Below are positions 55,646 to 64,000 of a DNA stretch of 64,000 nucleotides, piece after piece. The stretch comes from Shewanella atlantica (GTDB lineage Bacteria; Pseudomonadota; Gammaproteobacteria; Enterobacterales; Shewanellaceae): contig NZ_RXNV01000006.1 of NCBI RefSeq assembly GCF_003966265.1, forward strand, positions 62,001 to 126,000, read 5' to 3'. The notes below the pieces were generated by a model, which was not told where the DNA came from, searched no databases, and saw only the letters and a list, made by a program, of their open reading frames with translations. Made by a program: the position numbers and the translations under genes. Position 1 is the stretch's first letter. Each line of letters begins with the position of its first letter.

Positions 55646-56866
55646 TCAGCTACCGCCTTTGACGACGTTGAGCATATCCCACATAGGTAAATATATACCC
55701 AATGCTAATATAAGCACGATCCCTGCCACAAATCCGATCAGGATAGGTTCTAACTTGGCGGTGAGGTTTTTCAGGTCGTAATCGACCTCCCCTTCATAGA
55801 AATCCGCGGCGTCGTTGAGCAACTGATCTATCTGTCCCGTCTCTTCGCCCACGGCAACCATCTGTAGTACCAGAGGGGTGAACAATTGGCTCTGATTTGA
55901 GACCCTGAGCATAGAGTCACCAGACTCGATACCACGGCGCATGCCCACGATTCGGTCGTGCATATAGGCATTATCGACCGCATCGGCGACCAAACTGAGT
56001 GCCTGAGTCATAGGCACGCCAGCGCTCAGCATCATGGAGAAACTTCGGCAATAGCGTGACAGAGTCGAACGTTCGATGATGCTACCGACGGCCGGAATAT
56101 GCAGCTTCCAACTGTCCCACTGTTTCTCCCCTTTCTCTGTGCTGTGCCAGTAACGAATACCGATAAATGTGCCGATGAGGCCAACCAGCATCGCAGGCCA
56201 ATAGTTAACAAACAGGTTGGATGTGCCGATAAGCACCTTCGTCGCCCAAGGGAGATCGGCTCCGAAACGAGAGAACATCTCGGCAAATTTAGGGATCACC
56301 ATGATATTGAGGATCACCATGGCCAGCGCGATGGCAATTAATACGAAGATGGGGTAGCGCATCGCCGCCTTGATCCGTCGACGGGTCTCCTGCTCTCGCT
56401 CGATATAACCCGACAATTGAATAAAGGCGTCTTCCAGCTTACCGGTATTCTCACCGACATGGACCATAGAGACAAAAAGCGGATCGAATACATCGGGGTG
56501 ATGATTCATCGCCGATGACAGTGGTCTGCCCGAGGTCAGCTGCTCTGATATATCATTCAGCGCATCTCGCATTCGCTGTGAGTGTGTCGTTTCCGAGAGT
56601 CCTGCAATCGCTCTGAGGATCGGGATCCCCGATCGGGTCAGGGAATACATCTGTCTGGAGAAGATCTGCAGCTCATCTAAGGAAACCTTGCCCTTAAACA
56701 GAGAAACAAGGGAGAACTCTCGCTTCTCCTTGGCTTCATTGAGCTCTAATGGTATCACCGCTCGTGACATCAACTGATCGGCAGCCGCACTCTCAGAGGC
56801 CGCATCGACCATTCCGGTCACCTGCTGCCCCTGTGCATCCCGCCCACGATATTTATAGGTAGCCAT
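55646..56866 (-). CDS. mshG: MshG, inner-membrane platform protein (PilC/GspF family)
   Basis: 406 residues. Two GspF repeats: FSRQMYSLTRSGIPILRAI (about 85) and YCRSFSMMLSAGVPMTQAL (about 272), each followed by GEETG/GENTG-type motifs. Three membrane helices. It transmits ATPase motion to the pilus base. Confidence 0.96.
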   Translation of the reverse strand: MATYKYRGRDAQGQQVTGMVDAASESAAADQLMSRAVIPLELNEAKEKREFSLVSLFKGKVSLDELQIFSRQMYSLTRSGIPILRAIAGLSETTHSQRMRDALNDISEQLTSGRPLSSAMNHHPDVFDPLFVSMVHVGENTGKLEDAFIQLSGYIEREQETRRRIKAAMRYPIFVLIAIALAMVILNIMVIPKFAEMFSRFGADLPWATKVLIGTSNLFVNYWPAMLVGLIGTFIGIRYWHSTEKGEKQWDSWKLHIPAVGSIIERSTLSRYCRSFSMMLSAGVPMTQALSLVADAVDNAYMHDRIVGMRRGIESGDSMLRVSNQSQLFTPLVLQMVAVGEETGQIDQLLNDAADFYEGEVDYDLKNLTAKLEPILIGFVAGIVLILALGIYLPMWDMLNVVKGGS

Positions 56867-56957
56867 AAGCTTTTACCATGTTCAATTATTCTCTATTACT
56901 CTCAGACACTGCTTCTAAAATCATAAATCCGTTTTCCTTTAACGGCATTTTATCCAG

Positions 56958-58712
56958 TTAAAGCTCAGTTCCTTGGGGCTGTCTCATGGACACCGGAGAC
57001 TCGTTGTCATTGAGATCCTCTACCAGTTTGGACACCTCTTCGATGGTTGTCATCCCTTCGGCTAAATACTTAAAGGCTGAAACGGCTAAAGGAGTAAAGT
57101 TAGGGCTTAGGTATGCTGCACGGGCAAAGTCCTGGGGATTACCTGTACGCATGGCATCGATCATCGCCTCATCGAGCTCTAGGATCTCAAAGACACCAAT
57201 TCGTCCCCGGTAACCGCTACCGTTACAACTTTGACAGCCCGATCCAATTCTGAATTTAGCCTGTGAAAAATCATCCTGGCTCGTGCTATTTAGCCACGCC
57301 CGATCCTGAGCCGACAGTTCATAATCTCTGGCGCAGTTTTGACATACCCGCCTCACCAGACGCTGGGCAATAATCACCCTCAGAGCACTGGCAACCAGAT
57401 AACTCGCGGCACCCATATCAAGCAAACGTAACGCACTGGTCACAGCATCATTGGTGTGCAGAGTCGACAGTACAAAGTGACCGGTCAAGGCACCTCGCAG
57501 TCCAATCTCTACGGTCTCTTGATCTCGCATCTCACCGACCATGATGATATCCGGATCCTGACGCAAGGTGGTTCTCAGTACGTTAGAGAAGTTTAGGCCA
57601 ATCTTATGGTTAACTTGTACCTGGTTAATTCTGGGGAGTTGATACTCCACCGGGTCTTCGACCGTAATAATCTTGCGGTCTGCGGTGTTGAGCTCACTCA
57701 AGACACCATACAAGGTGGTAGTTTTACCGCTACCCGTTGGCCCGGTTACCAGCAACATGCCATGGGGGCGTTTTATCTGCTTACGTACCCTATCCAAAAT
57801 CTCCGGTGGCATGCCCGTTTCGTTCAGGGTCAACAGGCCTGCCGATTGATCCAACAGACGCATCACCACCGACTCACCGTGGTAAATCGGCATAGTCGAC
57901 ATACGAACATCTATCTGATGACCTTTAATCTCCATATGAAAACGGCCATCCTGTGGCAAACGCTTCTCAGAGATATCCAGGCCCGCCATCAATTTAAGCC
58001 TTAACACTAAGGCCGCGGCGATACTCGCCTCCGGCAGAATATTTTCGTGCAGCTGGCCATCGATACGCTGCCTGATGCGCAGCACCTTGTCACCGGGCTC
58101 GATATGAATATCTGATGCACGCATCTGCACCGCATCTTCGAATATCGACTGCAGCAACCTAACAACTGTGGTTTCGTTATCGCTGTCGCTATCGGTTAAG
58201 CTCGCGAGATCGAATTGATCATCGGCGGCATATTCCTCTTCGAGCTTACCGGCGATTTGAGCAATTTCATCGGTTCTGCGGTAGATATTATCGAAGGCAT
58301 CGAGCAGCTGACTCTCGGTCACCACCGCGATCTCTAACCTTTTAGGGGTGAGTAAAACCTCGAGATTATCCATCGCCTGAAGATCGGCAGGGTCGCTCAT
58401 GGCCACCAAGGCGCTATCGCCATTATCTTCTACGACAAGCGCACGGAAACGACGCGCCTGAACCTCGGGTAACAGGTTAACAACCTCCGGAGGAATTGGT
58501 TTTTTACTGATATCGATAAAAGGGATGTGCAGCTGTTGAGACAGAAACCTGAGTAGCTGCTCTTCGGAGATACTATTGAGATCGATCAGGGTACGTCCCA
58601 GCTTCTTGCCGGTGCTTCGCTGCTCGGTCAGAGCCTCCATTAGCTGAGGCTCGCTGATGATCTGCTCCTGAACGAGGAGATCACCCAGACGCATCTTTAA
58701 CTTTGGTTTCAC
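56958..58712 (-). CDS. mshE: MshE, extension ATPase with c-di-GMP-binding MshEN domain
   Basis: 584 residues from GTG 58712 (GTGA overlap with mshN). Residues 8-60 carry the MshEN pattern RLGDLLVQEQ then GKKLGRTLIDL, the prototype cyclic-di-GMP-binding motif. A second related segment follows. The ATPase core has Walker A GPTGSGKTTTLYG (about 328), the Walker B region GEMRDQETVEIG, and the Cys-rich zinc site CQNCARDYE with CQSCNGSGYRGR. It powers MSHA extension in response to c-di-GMP. Confidence 0.97.
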   Translation of the reverse strand: MKPKLKMRLGDLLVQEQIISEPQLMEALTEQRSTGKKLGRTLIDLNSISEEQLLRFLSQQLHIPFIDISKKPIPPEVVNLLPEVQARRFRALVVEDNGDSALVAMSDPADLQAMDNLEVLLTPKRLEIAVVTESQLLDAFDNIYRRTDEIAQIAGKLEEEYAADDQFDLASLTDSDSDNETTVVRLLQSIFEDAVQMRASDIHIEPGDKVLRIRQRIDGQLHENILPEASIAAALVLRLKLMAGLDISEKRLPQDGRFHMEIKGHQIDVRMSTMPIYHGESVVMRLLDQSAGLLTLNETGMPPEILDRVRKQIKRPHGMLLVTGPTGSGKTTTLYGVLSELNTADRKIITVEDPVEYQLPRINQVQVNHKIGLNFSNVLRTTLRQDPDIIMVGEMRDQETVEIGLRGALTGHFVLSTLHTNDAVTSALRLLDMGAASYLVASALRVIIAQRLVRRVCQNCARDYELSAQDRAWLNSTSQDDFSQAKFRIGSGCQSCNGSGYRGRIGVFEILELDEAMIDAMRTGNPQDFARAAYLSPNFTPLAVSAFKYLAEGMTTIEEVSKLVEDLNDNESPVSMRQPQGTEL

Positions 58713-59944
58713 TCAATCTCTCCTAACTGCGCCAATCTGTTTTCAATATAGTCCAATGCCTGAGCCGATAACCCCTTGCGAGGCACAGACTTGTATAAGA
58801 CAGCCTGTTTGTAGGCATCTTTAGCCGCACTATACTTTTTCTGTGCATCCAGTGAGTAGGCTAATCCCATCCACCATTTGGCCTGATTAGCCTCCACACC
58901 GAGTAAGTTACGATAACCCTGCTCTGCTAATACAAAGTCGCTGATCTCTTGCGCCAGACTACTCTGTTCGACCCACTTCTGTCTTGCCAGCAAGCTGCTA
59001 TCGGGGATCAGACTAAGGGTGGACAAGGCTTGTTCCTTGTTCCCCGATGCCTGCTGAACGCGAGCGAGCAGCAGGACATAATCAAACTCTGCGGGAAACT
59101 GGCTGATCCCTTGCTTTAAGAGTTCGGCGGAAAGATCCAGCCTGCCTTTACCATAATATAACGCGGCCAGTTGCTTTCTTGCCTGATGCAGTTTGGGATT
59201 GAGTGCGAGGGCTTCGATGTAATAAATAATGGCATCATTTTGCCCTCCCTGCCGCTCCGCTTCGGTCGCCAACGTGAGCCTCTTCTGTGCTAACTGTTCA
59301 TCAGACAGTTTCACTTCTGTCACTGCCATTGAGCCATTACGACTTGAGCGAGCCGCTGGCGCTTCGCCTTTAACTGCCTGCGATACAGGGGCAGAAGCCG
59401 CGATCTGTTTTTTGCCGGTTATGGCAGCTTGTTCTTCTATTACGGTTACCACTTGTTGATCGTCGGTAATCGGCTTGGCTACAAATTCGGCTTTCGAGCC
59501 ACTCTCAGTCTCAGACCTAAGTTCTTGTTCGGCAGTGGAGGTCTCTTTGGTTAGTGGTTGCTCACTCTTGCCTGCAACACCAGCATCAATCGAAGGTTCA
59601 GCCACTGGCGTAAGTTCAGGCTCATTTAATGTGCCGGTCTTATTTTCAGTTGCCGTATTTTCAGCAACCTTGTTATCAACGGCCCTGTTTTCTGTAGACT
59701 GTATATCTGCAACAGGAGTATCAATCGTGAGTACTTCGCTATCGTCAGACACCTTAGCGTTTAATCGATCCCAACTGAAAACGATACCTGACACTAAGAC
59801 AAAGGAGACGAGCCCCAATAATATCCAGGGAAGTTTTGAAGGCGTGGCACTTTGATATTGCACCGGTGCCACATTCAAATTTTCCAGTTCGTGAGACTGT
59901 TGGCGCTTATCTAAATCTTTAAGCATGGTATTGATCACACTCAT
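58709..59944 (-). CDS. mshN: MshN, TPR protein of the MSHA machine
   Basis: 411 residues from ATG 59944 (ATGA overlap with mshM), opening MSVINTMLKDLDKRQ. One membrane helix (about 38-58), a Glu/Thr/Val-rich linker with AVDNKVAENTATENK repeats (about 65-215), then TPR-like helices (about 225-400; DAIIYYIEALALNPKLHQAR). An assembly scaffold is likely. Confidence 0.92.
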   Translation of the reverse strand: MSVINTMLKDLDKRQQSHELENLNVAPVQYQSATPSKLPWILLGLVSFVLVSGIVFSWDRLNAKVSDDSEVLTIDTPVADIQSTENRAVDNKVAENTATENKTGTLNEPELTPVAEPSIDAGVAGKSEQPLTKETSTAEQELRSETESGSKAEFVAKPITDDQQVVTVIEEQAAITGKKQIAASAPVSQAVKGEAPAARSSRNGSMAVTEVKLSDEQLAQKRLTLATEAERQGGQNDAIIYYIEALALNPKLHQARKQLAALYYGKGRLDLSAELLKQGISQFPAEFDYVLLLARVQQASGNKEQALSTLSLIPDSSLLARQKWVEQSSLAQEISDFVLAEQGYRNLLGVEANQAKWWMGLAYSLDAQKKYSAAKDAYKQAVLYKSVPRKGLSAQALDYIENRLAQLGEIE

Positions 59945-60849
59945 GATACGCCTCCATAAAACAGATGAAGCCCTGCACCCGCCAACATTGACATCATGCC
60001 AAAGCCCGTAAACCATAACCACTTAGCTTGAAAACCCAGTTTCGTATCCTCTGTATCCACAATTGCAGCCTTCACATGCCGATATTCGACCCTGTGTGAC
60101 CCCTCTCCAAAGCTGAGCAATAGTGCTTTATGAGCCAAAATATTAATCAATCTGGGGATCCCCTTAGATGCCTTGGCCAGCAGGCGTGTATCCCTATGGG
60201 TAAACAAGGGCTTGCCCACTCTGCCGGCAACCGACAATCGATGCTGCACATAAGCATCGGCTTCATCTAAGGTCAAGGGTCTCAGGCTGTAACTAAAGGT
60301 GATCCTCTGTCTTAATTGACGAAAATTGTGCAAGCTCAACCTCTGATTCAGCTCTGGCTGAGCAAAAAGCACCACCTGCAATAGCTTACGGCTCTCAGTT
60401 TCCAAGTTGGTAAACAGACGCAATGCCTCGAGACTTTCATCGGGCAGAGCTTGCGCCTCATCGAGTACTAATACAATGGAGTGACCATGGGCACACAAAG
60501 CCAGCAGCTGTTGCTGGATCAGCCCCGTAAGTTGCATCTGGTCGATATCGGCAGAATATTTAAGCCCTAACTCGAGGGCCACAGCCCACCTGAGCTCGGC
60601 GGGAGAAAGATAGGGGTTGGGCAAGTAGGCGCAATGAAATCGTTTGGGAAGTTCATTGATCAACTTTCGACAGATAAGGGTTTTACCTGTCCCCACCTCA
60701 CCGGTAACTTTAATGAAGCCTTCACCGGTTTGTAGCGCAGTCTGAAGTACCTGTAACGCCTCGACATGAGGCGCTAGTCCGAAGAAAAACTCGGTATTGG
60801 GGGTCAGCGAAAAAGGAGTTTCCGCTAACCCGAAGTGATCCAGATACAA
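59941..60849 (-). CDS. mshM: MshM, ExeA-like AAA ATPase
   Basis: 302 residues. MYLDHFGLAETPFSLTPNTEFFF, Walker A GEVGTGKT (about 47), Walker B LVLDEAQALPDE (about 128), and a C-terminal membrane helix. The start is TTG 60849, since no in-frame ATG lies between the mshL stop and the conserved N-terminus. It resembles ExeA and may help secretin assembly across peptidoglycan. Confidence 0.93.
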   Translation of the reverse strand: MYLDHFGLAETPFSLTPNTEFFFGLAPHVEALQVLQTALQTGEGFIKVTGEVGTGKTLICRKLINELPKRFHCAYLPNPYLSPAELRWAVALELGLKYSADIDQMQLTGLIQQQLLALCAHGHSIVLVLDEAQALPDESLEALRLFTNLETESRKLLQVVLFAQPELNQRLSLHNFRQLRQRITFSYSLRPLTLDEADAYVQHRLSVAGRVGKPLFTHRDTRLLAKASKGIPRLINILAHKALLLSFGEGSHRVEYRHVKAAIVDTEDTKLGFQAKWLWFTGFGMMSMLAGAGLHLFYGGVS

Positions 60850-60852
60850 AAC

Positions 60853-62550
60853 TTACTGCCCTTGTCCGCTTGCATCTTCTTCCGGATACCAGCGATCCAA
60901 TAGTGCCTTGGATTTTTGTAACTCTTTTTTCCAGGTGTCGGCGCCGACAACGGTTGGCTTAAGTAAGATAACAAGCTCTGTTTTCTTCAGTGACTTTGAC
61001 CTGTTGGTGAACAGTTCGCCAACCAGAGGAATATCGCCAAGGAGTGGCACCTTAGATTCAACCTCTATGTTCTCACTCTTCATCAGACCACCGATAACCA
61101 CTACATCACCGGTTTTAGCCTTAATCACAGTGTCGGATTCACGAATATCACTCTGAGCCAACGGTAGTTCAAGGGAGCTATTCGAAATCTTAACGACTTT
61201 AGTCTGCTCTTTAATATCGATAACCGAGGGGTGAATATGCAATAAGATATTGCCTTCACCATCAATTTGCGGAGTAACATCCAGTGCGATGCCCGAGAAA
61301 AATGGCGTTAACTCAACTTCCGGTGTCGTCACAGGTGTTGTTCCGGCAACCGTCGTCGATGACACATCGGTCACGAAGTATTCATCGGTACCGACTTTTA
61401 TCACCGCTTTTTGGTTATTTGAAGCCGTTACTCTGGGACTCGAAAGCACATCGACATCACCCTGAGTATCGAGCAGGTTGATCATGGTAGTGAAATTAGA
61501 CCCCTTGATGTTTAACGAGGTCACACCGCCGATGGCATTGGTAATAGCATCACCCAAACCTTCGGTATTCTTGCTGGTGCCGAAGGTGATATCGGTATTA
61601 CCAACATGGCCCAGAACGTTATCCCATTGGATCCCCTGCTGATAACCATCAGAGAGGGTGACTTCTAAAATCTTCGCTTCCAGGATGACCTGACGCTGCA
61701 GATGAGTTTCAGCGGTTTGTAGGAAGGTACGCACCTGTCTTAATTCGTTAGGATAACCACGAACCGTCACTAAGCCGGCTTGTGGCGTTACAACCACCTG
61801 ACGCCCGCCAGCAGTACTGCCCACAATCGAGACCAATGTCTTCTCTAACTCACCCCAAAAATCTGTCTTTGTCGTAGAGCGAATGAATGTGCCATTGGTT
61901 GTGTCATTACTACTATTGTTGCCGTTCGAGTCGGAGTTATTATTCGAGGAGTTACTGTTGCTGTTGCTGTTATTGCTATTGTTGCTGCCACTCGAATTTG
62001 AGTCGTTACTATCGGATATACGACCCGAGTTAACCGAGGTCAACGACAATCCCTGGCGTTCCATATACAGGTAGTTCAGCGGAAACGTTTCCGTGCGCAT
62101 GCCCGATGGGAAAATGCGTAAAATTCTGCCTTCACGGCTGACTTCATAACCATAGATATCTTCCACGACCTGAAGTGCCTCACTGAGCGTAACCCCCTTC
62201 AGCGAGAGAGAAATCGTCCCGGACACGCCCGGGTGAACGGCAACACTCAGGGGAGAACCTTGCACCAGACTCGGGAAAAAGACCTTTGCATCGACATCAT
62301 TAGCCGATACATCGAAACGACGCTCCGCTCTCACCACCGGAGACAAGCCACTGAGTAGCTCTTTCGATGCCAACTCTTTTTGAATAGCATCGGGCATGAC
62401 AGCAGGAGGTGGTGTCGTGGTTTTGTTCTGCTCAGCTTGTACCGAATCAGACAAAACTTGCTTCGATTCTATCGGCTGTGGCCTGTCTGTTGTTTGGCAG
62501 GCTGCCAACAAAAGCGCTATCAGAGGCGTAATAATGTTAATCGCTCTCAT
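60853..62550 (-). CDS. mshL: MshL, outer-membrane secretin
   Basis: 565 residues. Lipobox LLAAC (Cys 18). N-domain (STN-like, ISLSLKGVTLSEALQVVEDI), then an unusual Asn/Ser-only run of about 40 residues (about 178-219). An N1-type domain follows (VTVRGYPNELRQVRTFLQTAE), then the secretin C-domain (VLSSPRVTASNNQKAVIKVG; VIGGLMKSENIEVESKVPLL; GELFTNRSKSLKKTELVILL). Forms the channel for the pilus. ATGA overlap with mshK. Confidence 0.96.
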   Translation of the reverse strand: MRAINIITPLIALLLAACQTTDRPQPIESKQVLSDSVQAEQNKTTTPPPAVMPDAIQKELASKELLSGLSPVVRAERRFDVSANDVDAKVFFPSLVQGSPLSVAVHPGVSGTISLSLKGVTLSEALQVVEDIYGYEVSREGRILRIFPSGMRTETFPLNYLYMERQGLSLTSVNSGRISDSNDSNSSGSNNSNNSNSNSNSSNNNSDSNGNNSSNDTTNGTFIRSTTKTDFWGELEKTLVSIVGSTAGGRQVVVTPQAGLVTVRGYPNELRQVRTFLQTAETHLQRQVILEAKILEVTLSDGYQQGIQWDNVLGHVGNTDITFGTSKNTEGLGDAITNAIGGVTSLNIKGSNFTTMINLLDTQGDVDVLSSPRVTASNNQKAVIKVGTDEYFVTDVSSTTVAGTTPVTTPEVELTPFFSGIALDVTPQIDGEGNILLHIHPSVIDIKEQTKVVKISNSSLELPLAQSDIRESDTVIKAKTGDVVVIGGLMKSENIEVESKVPLLGDIPLVGELFTNRSKSLKKTELVILLKPTVVGADTWKKELQKSKALLDRWYPEEDASGQGQ

Positions 62551-62897
62551 TTGAATTTATTTCCCTTTGTCTCTGTTATTGCTTGGTACATTTTCAATTT
62601 ACGTCCATCGGCCAAGGACACCGAACTTGAGTCTATTCTAACTATTTTCACACCCTGCACCCTATCACCTAAGACAAAGATCTTATTGTTGATCACAGCA
62701 TGAGATGAGGTTTTACCCTTCACTATACTATTAAGAATCAAAGCATTGGCTTGGCCAGACGCTCTGGCGTCAGTAATCACTGCACCTCTTCCTGGCCGTG
62801 TTGGGTCACGTAATGTTTCAGCATGGACAGTGCTCGTCAGTAGCACCAGCAATGACACTAATACTGAAAAGAGTGAGCTCGCCTTAATTTGCAACAC
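62547..62897 (-). CDS. mshK: MshK
   Basis: 116 residues from GTG 62897 (AAGGA eight bases upstream; GTG 62918 is the alternative). Signal peptide ending VHA, then LRDPTRPGRG and a short beta domain (IFVLGDRVQGVKIVRIDSSS) like PilP/GspC-type proteins. Probably links the inner-membrane complex to the MshL secretin. Confidence 0.9.
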   Translation of the reverse strand: MLQIKASSLFSVLVSLLVLLTSTVHAETLRDPTRPGRGAVITDARASGQANALILNSIVKGKTSSHAVINNKIFVLGDRVQGVKIVRIDSSSVSLADGRKLKMYQAITETKGNKFK

Positions 62898-63534
62898 TGA
62901 TGAAGTCCTTATTGACACTTATGGTGTAAAGCTCCAAAACGACACTGGCGCCTGGATACTCTTCAACCTTGTAATCCATCTGTTTCCAGTAGAGCTTGTT
63001 AGGCATACTTTCAACGGCTTCGATAAACTTTAACAATGAGAAATAATCCCCCTCTAATGTGAGACGGATACCATGGCTATATAGGTTCGTTTTCTTCTCA
63101 TCATCGAGAGCCAGGAGCGGTGTCGGTGCAATGGACTTAAACTCCTGCAACTTTATACCCGTCACCTTGCCTAATAACTGACTCAAGAGGGTAGGCATAT
63201 GATCCGCAGGGATCATATCGACCATCTGGAATGACAGCTGCTCGTCGAGATCTGCACTCTGCTGCCTGAGAACCTGAAGGCGGTTATTGTACTCATCATT
63301 GGGATCTTGAGCTAAGCGTTGCTCATATAGTTCAATCTGTTGCAGCGATATTTTATTTTCTGCGGCGATCACCGTTATCTGTTTAGACAGGGAACTATAT
63401 TTCATTAACAGAGACTCGAGCGGTAGGTAGCAAAGCATACCTATCACGATAAAAGCAGCCGTTGCCACCATCACCCTTTCACGTTGACTCAACAGATCGA
63501 AGCGCTCACCCAATGCTTGCCATCTCTGCTTCAT
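62884..63534 (-). CDS. mshJ: MshJ, PilO-like protein
   Basis: 216 residues. Membrane helix at about 24-42 (VATAAFIVIGMLCYLPLESL), a coiled coil (45-110), then a ferredoxin-like domain (SHGIRLTLEGDYFSLLKFIE). ATGA overlap with mshI. Part of the inner-membrane alignment complex. Confidence 0.93.
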   Translation of the reverse strand: MKQRWQALGERFDLLSQRERVMVATAAFIVIGMLCYLPLESLLMKYSSLSKQITVIAAENKISLQQIELYEQRLAQDPNDEYNNRLQVLRQQSADLDEQLSFQMVDMIPADHMPTLLSQLLGKVTGIKLQEFKSIAPTPLLALDDEKKTNLYSHGIRLTLEGDYFSLLKFIEAVESMPNKLYWKQMDYKVEEYPGASVVLELYTISVNKDFISVAN

Positions 63535-64000
63535 TGATTATTCTCCACACTCTCGCCCGCTTTGCTGGTCAGGGTAAATGCTAATGGCTTGCCCTCTCCA
63601 CGGCTCATTGTCATCGAAGCAAATGCATGCCCCTTAAGCGTGTCGGTTAATTTCAGGCGATCGACCCAAAGTGGCACACTGTGAGGCGCGGAGCTAAAAC
63701 CTTCGAAAATAAAGCTATTATTATCAACCTGAATCCTGCTGAGCCAAATATTGCTATTGGCAACACGAGCGAGATCTTTCATCAGAGGTGAATAGCCATG
63801 ACTGGTCAAGGCTTCTCTCTGGCTCAACTCTCCGAGTAGCATACGTTTCAGCTCCACCTGTTGAGACAGAAGATCGACTTCATCGACAAGCGCCGAATCC
63901 GGTGCACGATTAGCCAGCGCGGTCTCAAGATCTTGCTTCTGGTTATCCAGCTGACGTTTTTGCATACTCAGCTCTGCTTTGTCGGTTTCAAGAGCAGAGA
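63531..64000 (-). CDS. mshI: MshI, PilN-like protein, C-terminal fragment
   Basis: At least 155 codons, open to the right edge with no stop upstream, so the start lies outside. It has a coiled coil (QKRQLDNQKQDLETALA) and a C-terminal PilN-like domain (NSNIWLSRIQVDNNSFIFEG, then SVPLWVDRLKLTDTLKG). The position before mshJ identifies it. Confidence 0.88.
   Translation of the reverse strand, partial: SALETDKAELSMQKRQLDNQKQDLETALANRAPDSALVDEVDLLSQQVELKRMLLGELSQREALTSHGYSPLMKDLARVANSNIWLSRIQVDNNSFIFEGFSSAPHSVPLWVDRLKLTDTLKGHAFASMTMSRGEGKPLAFTLTSKAGESVENNQ

Overview
The window is gammaproteobacterial chromosomal DNA, almost certainly from a Shewanella. The right-hand 31 kb carries the MSHA type IV pilus locus (mshI-J-K-L-M-N-E-G-F-B-A-A'-C-D-O-P-Q-Q') running straight into mreB-mreC-mreD-maf-rng-yhdP-nit-tldD, with pmbA and yjgA (darP) a little further on. 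That order, the near-identical pilin N-termini and the EtrA/CRP-like site fit Shewanella. The species cannot be named from the sequence alone. No tRNA, rRNA, IS element, prophage or CRISPR array was seen.

Left part (1-16 kb) is accessory or lineage-specific. It has a partial alkyl-DHAP-synthase-like flavoprotein divergent from an AraC regulator, then a membrane-bound chemoreceptor. Next is a four-gene uncharacterised envelope operon: two paralogous multi-span membrane proteins resembling DUF5692, a beta-barrel-like protein and a chalcone-isomerase-fold protein. An AGCS alanine/glycine:sodium symporter, a 40-residue basic protein, a lipoprotein, a TPR-GGDEF diguanylate cyclase, a GNAT acetyltransferase and a small membrane protein follow. 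The long spacers hold minisatellites and apparent dispersed repeats.

Middle part (16-33 kb): an arsenic operon arsR-acr3-gapdh-arsJ exports arsenite (ACR3) and handles arsenate as 1-arseno-3-phosphoglycerate (GAPDH plus ArsJ). It is followed by an orphan MSHA-type pilin, pmbA/tldE, darP, an 870-residue Ig-like-domain lipoprotein, a TolC-HlyD-ABC2-ABC2 export operon that has no ATPase gene, and tldD.

Right part (33-64 kb): nit, yhdP, rng, maf and mreDCB (cell shape and envelope), then the MSHA operon read right to left. MshI to MshM, MshE and MshG build the machine, MshB/A/A' are pilins, MshC/D/O/P are minor pilins, and two MshQ paralogues are large tip-type proteins with a shared C-terminal half and different N-terminal modules.

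The most interesting signals are these. (i) An 18-bp palindrome (TTAGAG-N6-CTCTAA) occurs three times at exactly 19-bp spacing before the uncharacterised envelope operon and once before the ATPase-less TolC export operon 24 kb away, suggesting one TetR-type regulon. (ii) A family of 7-bp-periodic tracts begins at or overlaps the stop codons of several unrelated genes. A related run of 14 perfect heptamers sits between mshA' and mshC. (iii) A relic of the mshP 3' end, still carrying the mshQ ribosome-binding site, lies before the second mshQ, and a relic of the mshG tail lies before mshF. Both record tandem duplication inside the pilus operon.
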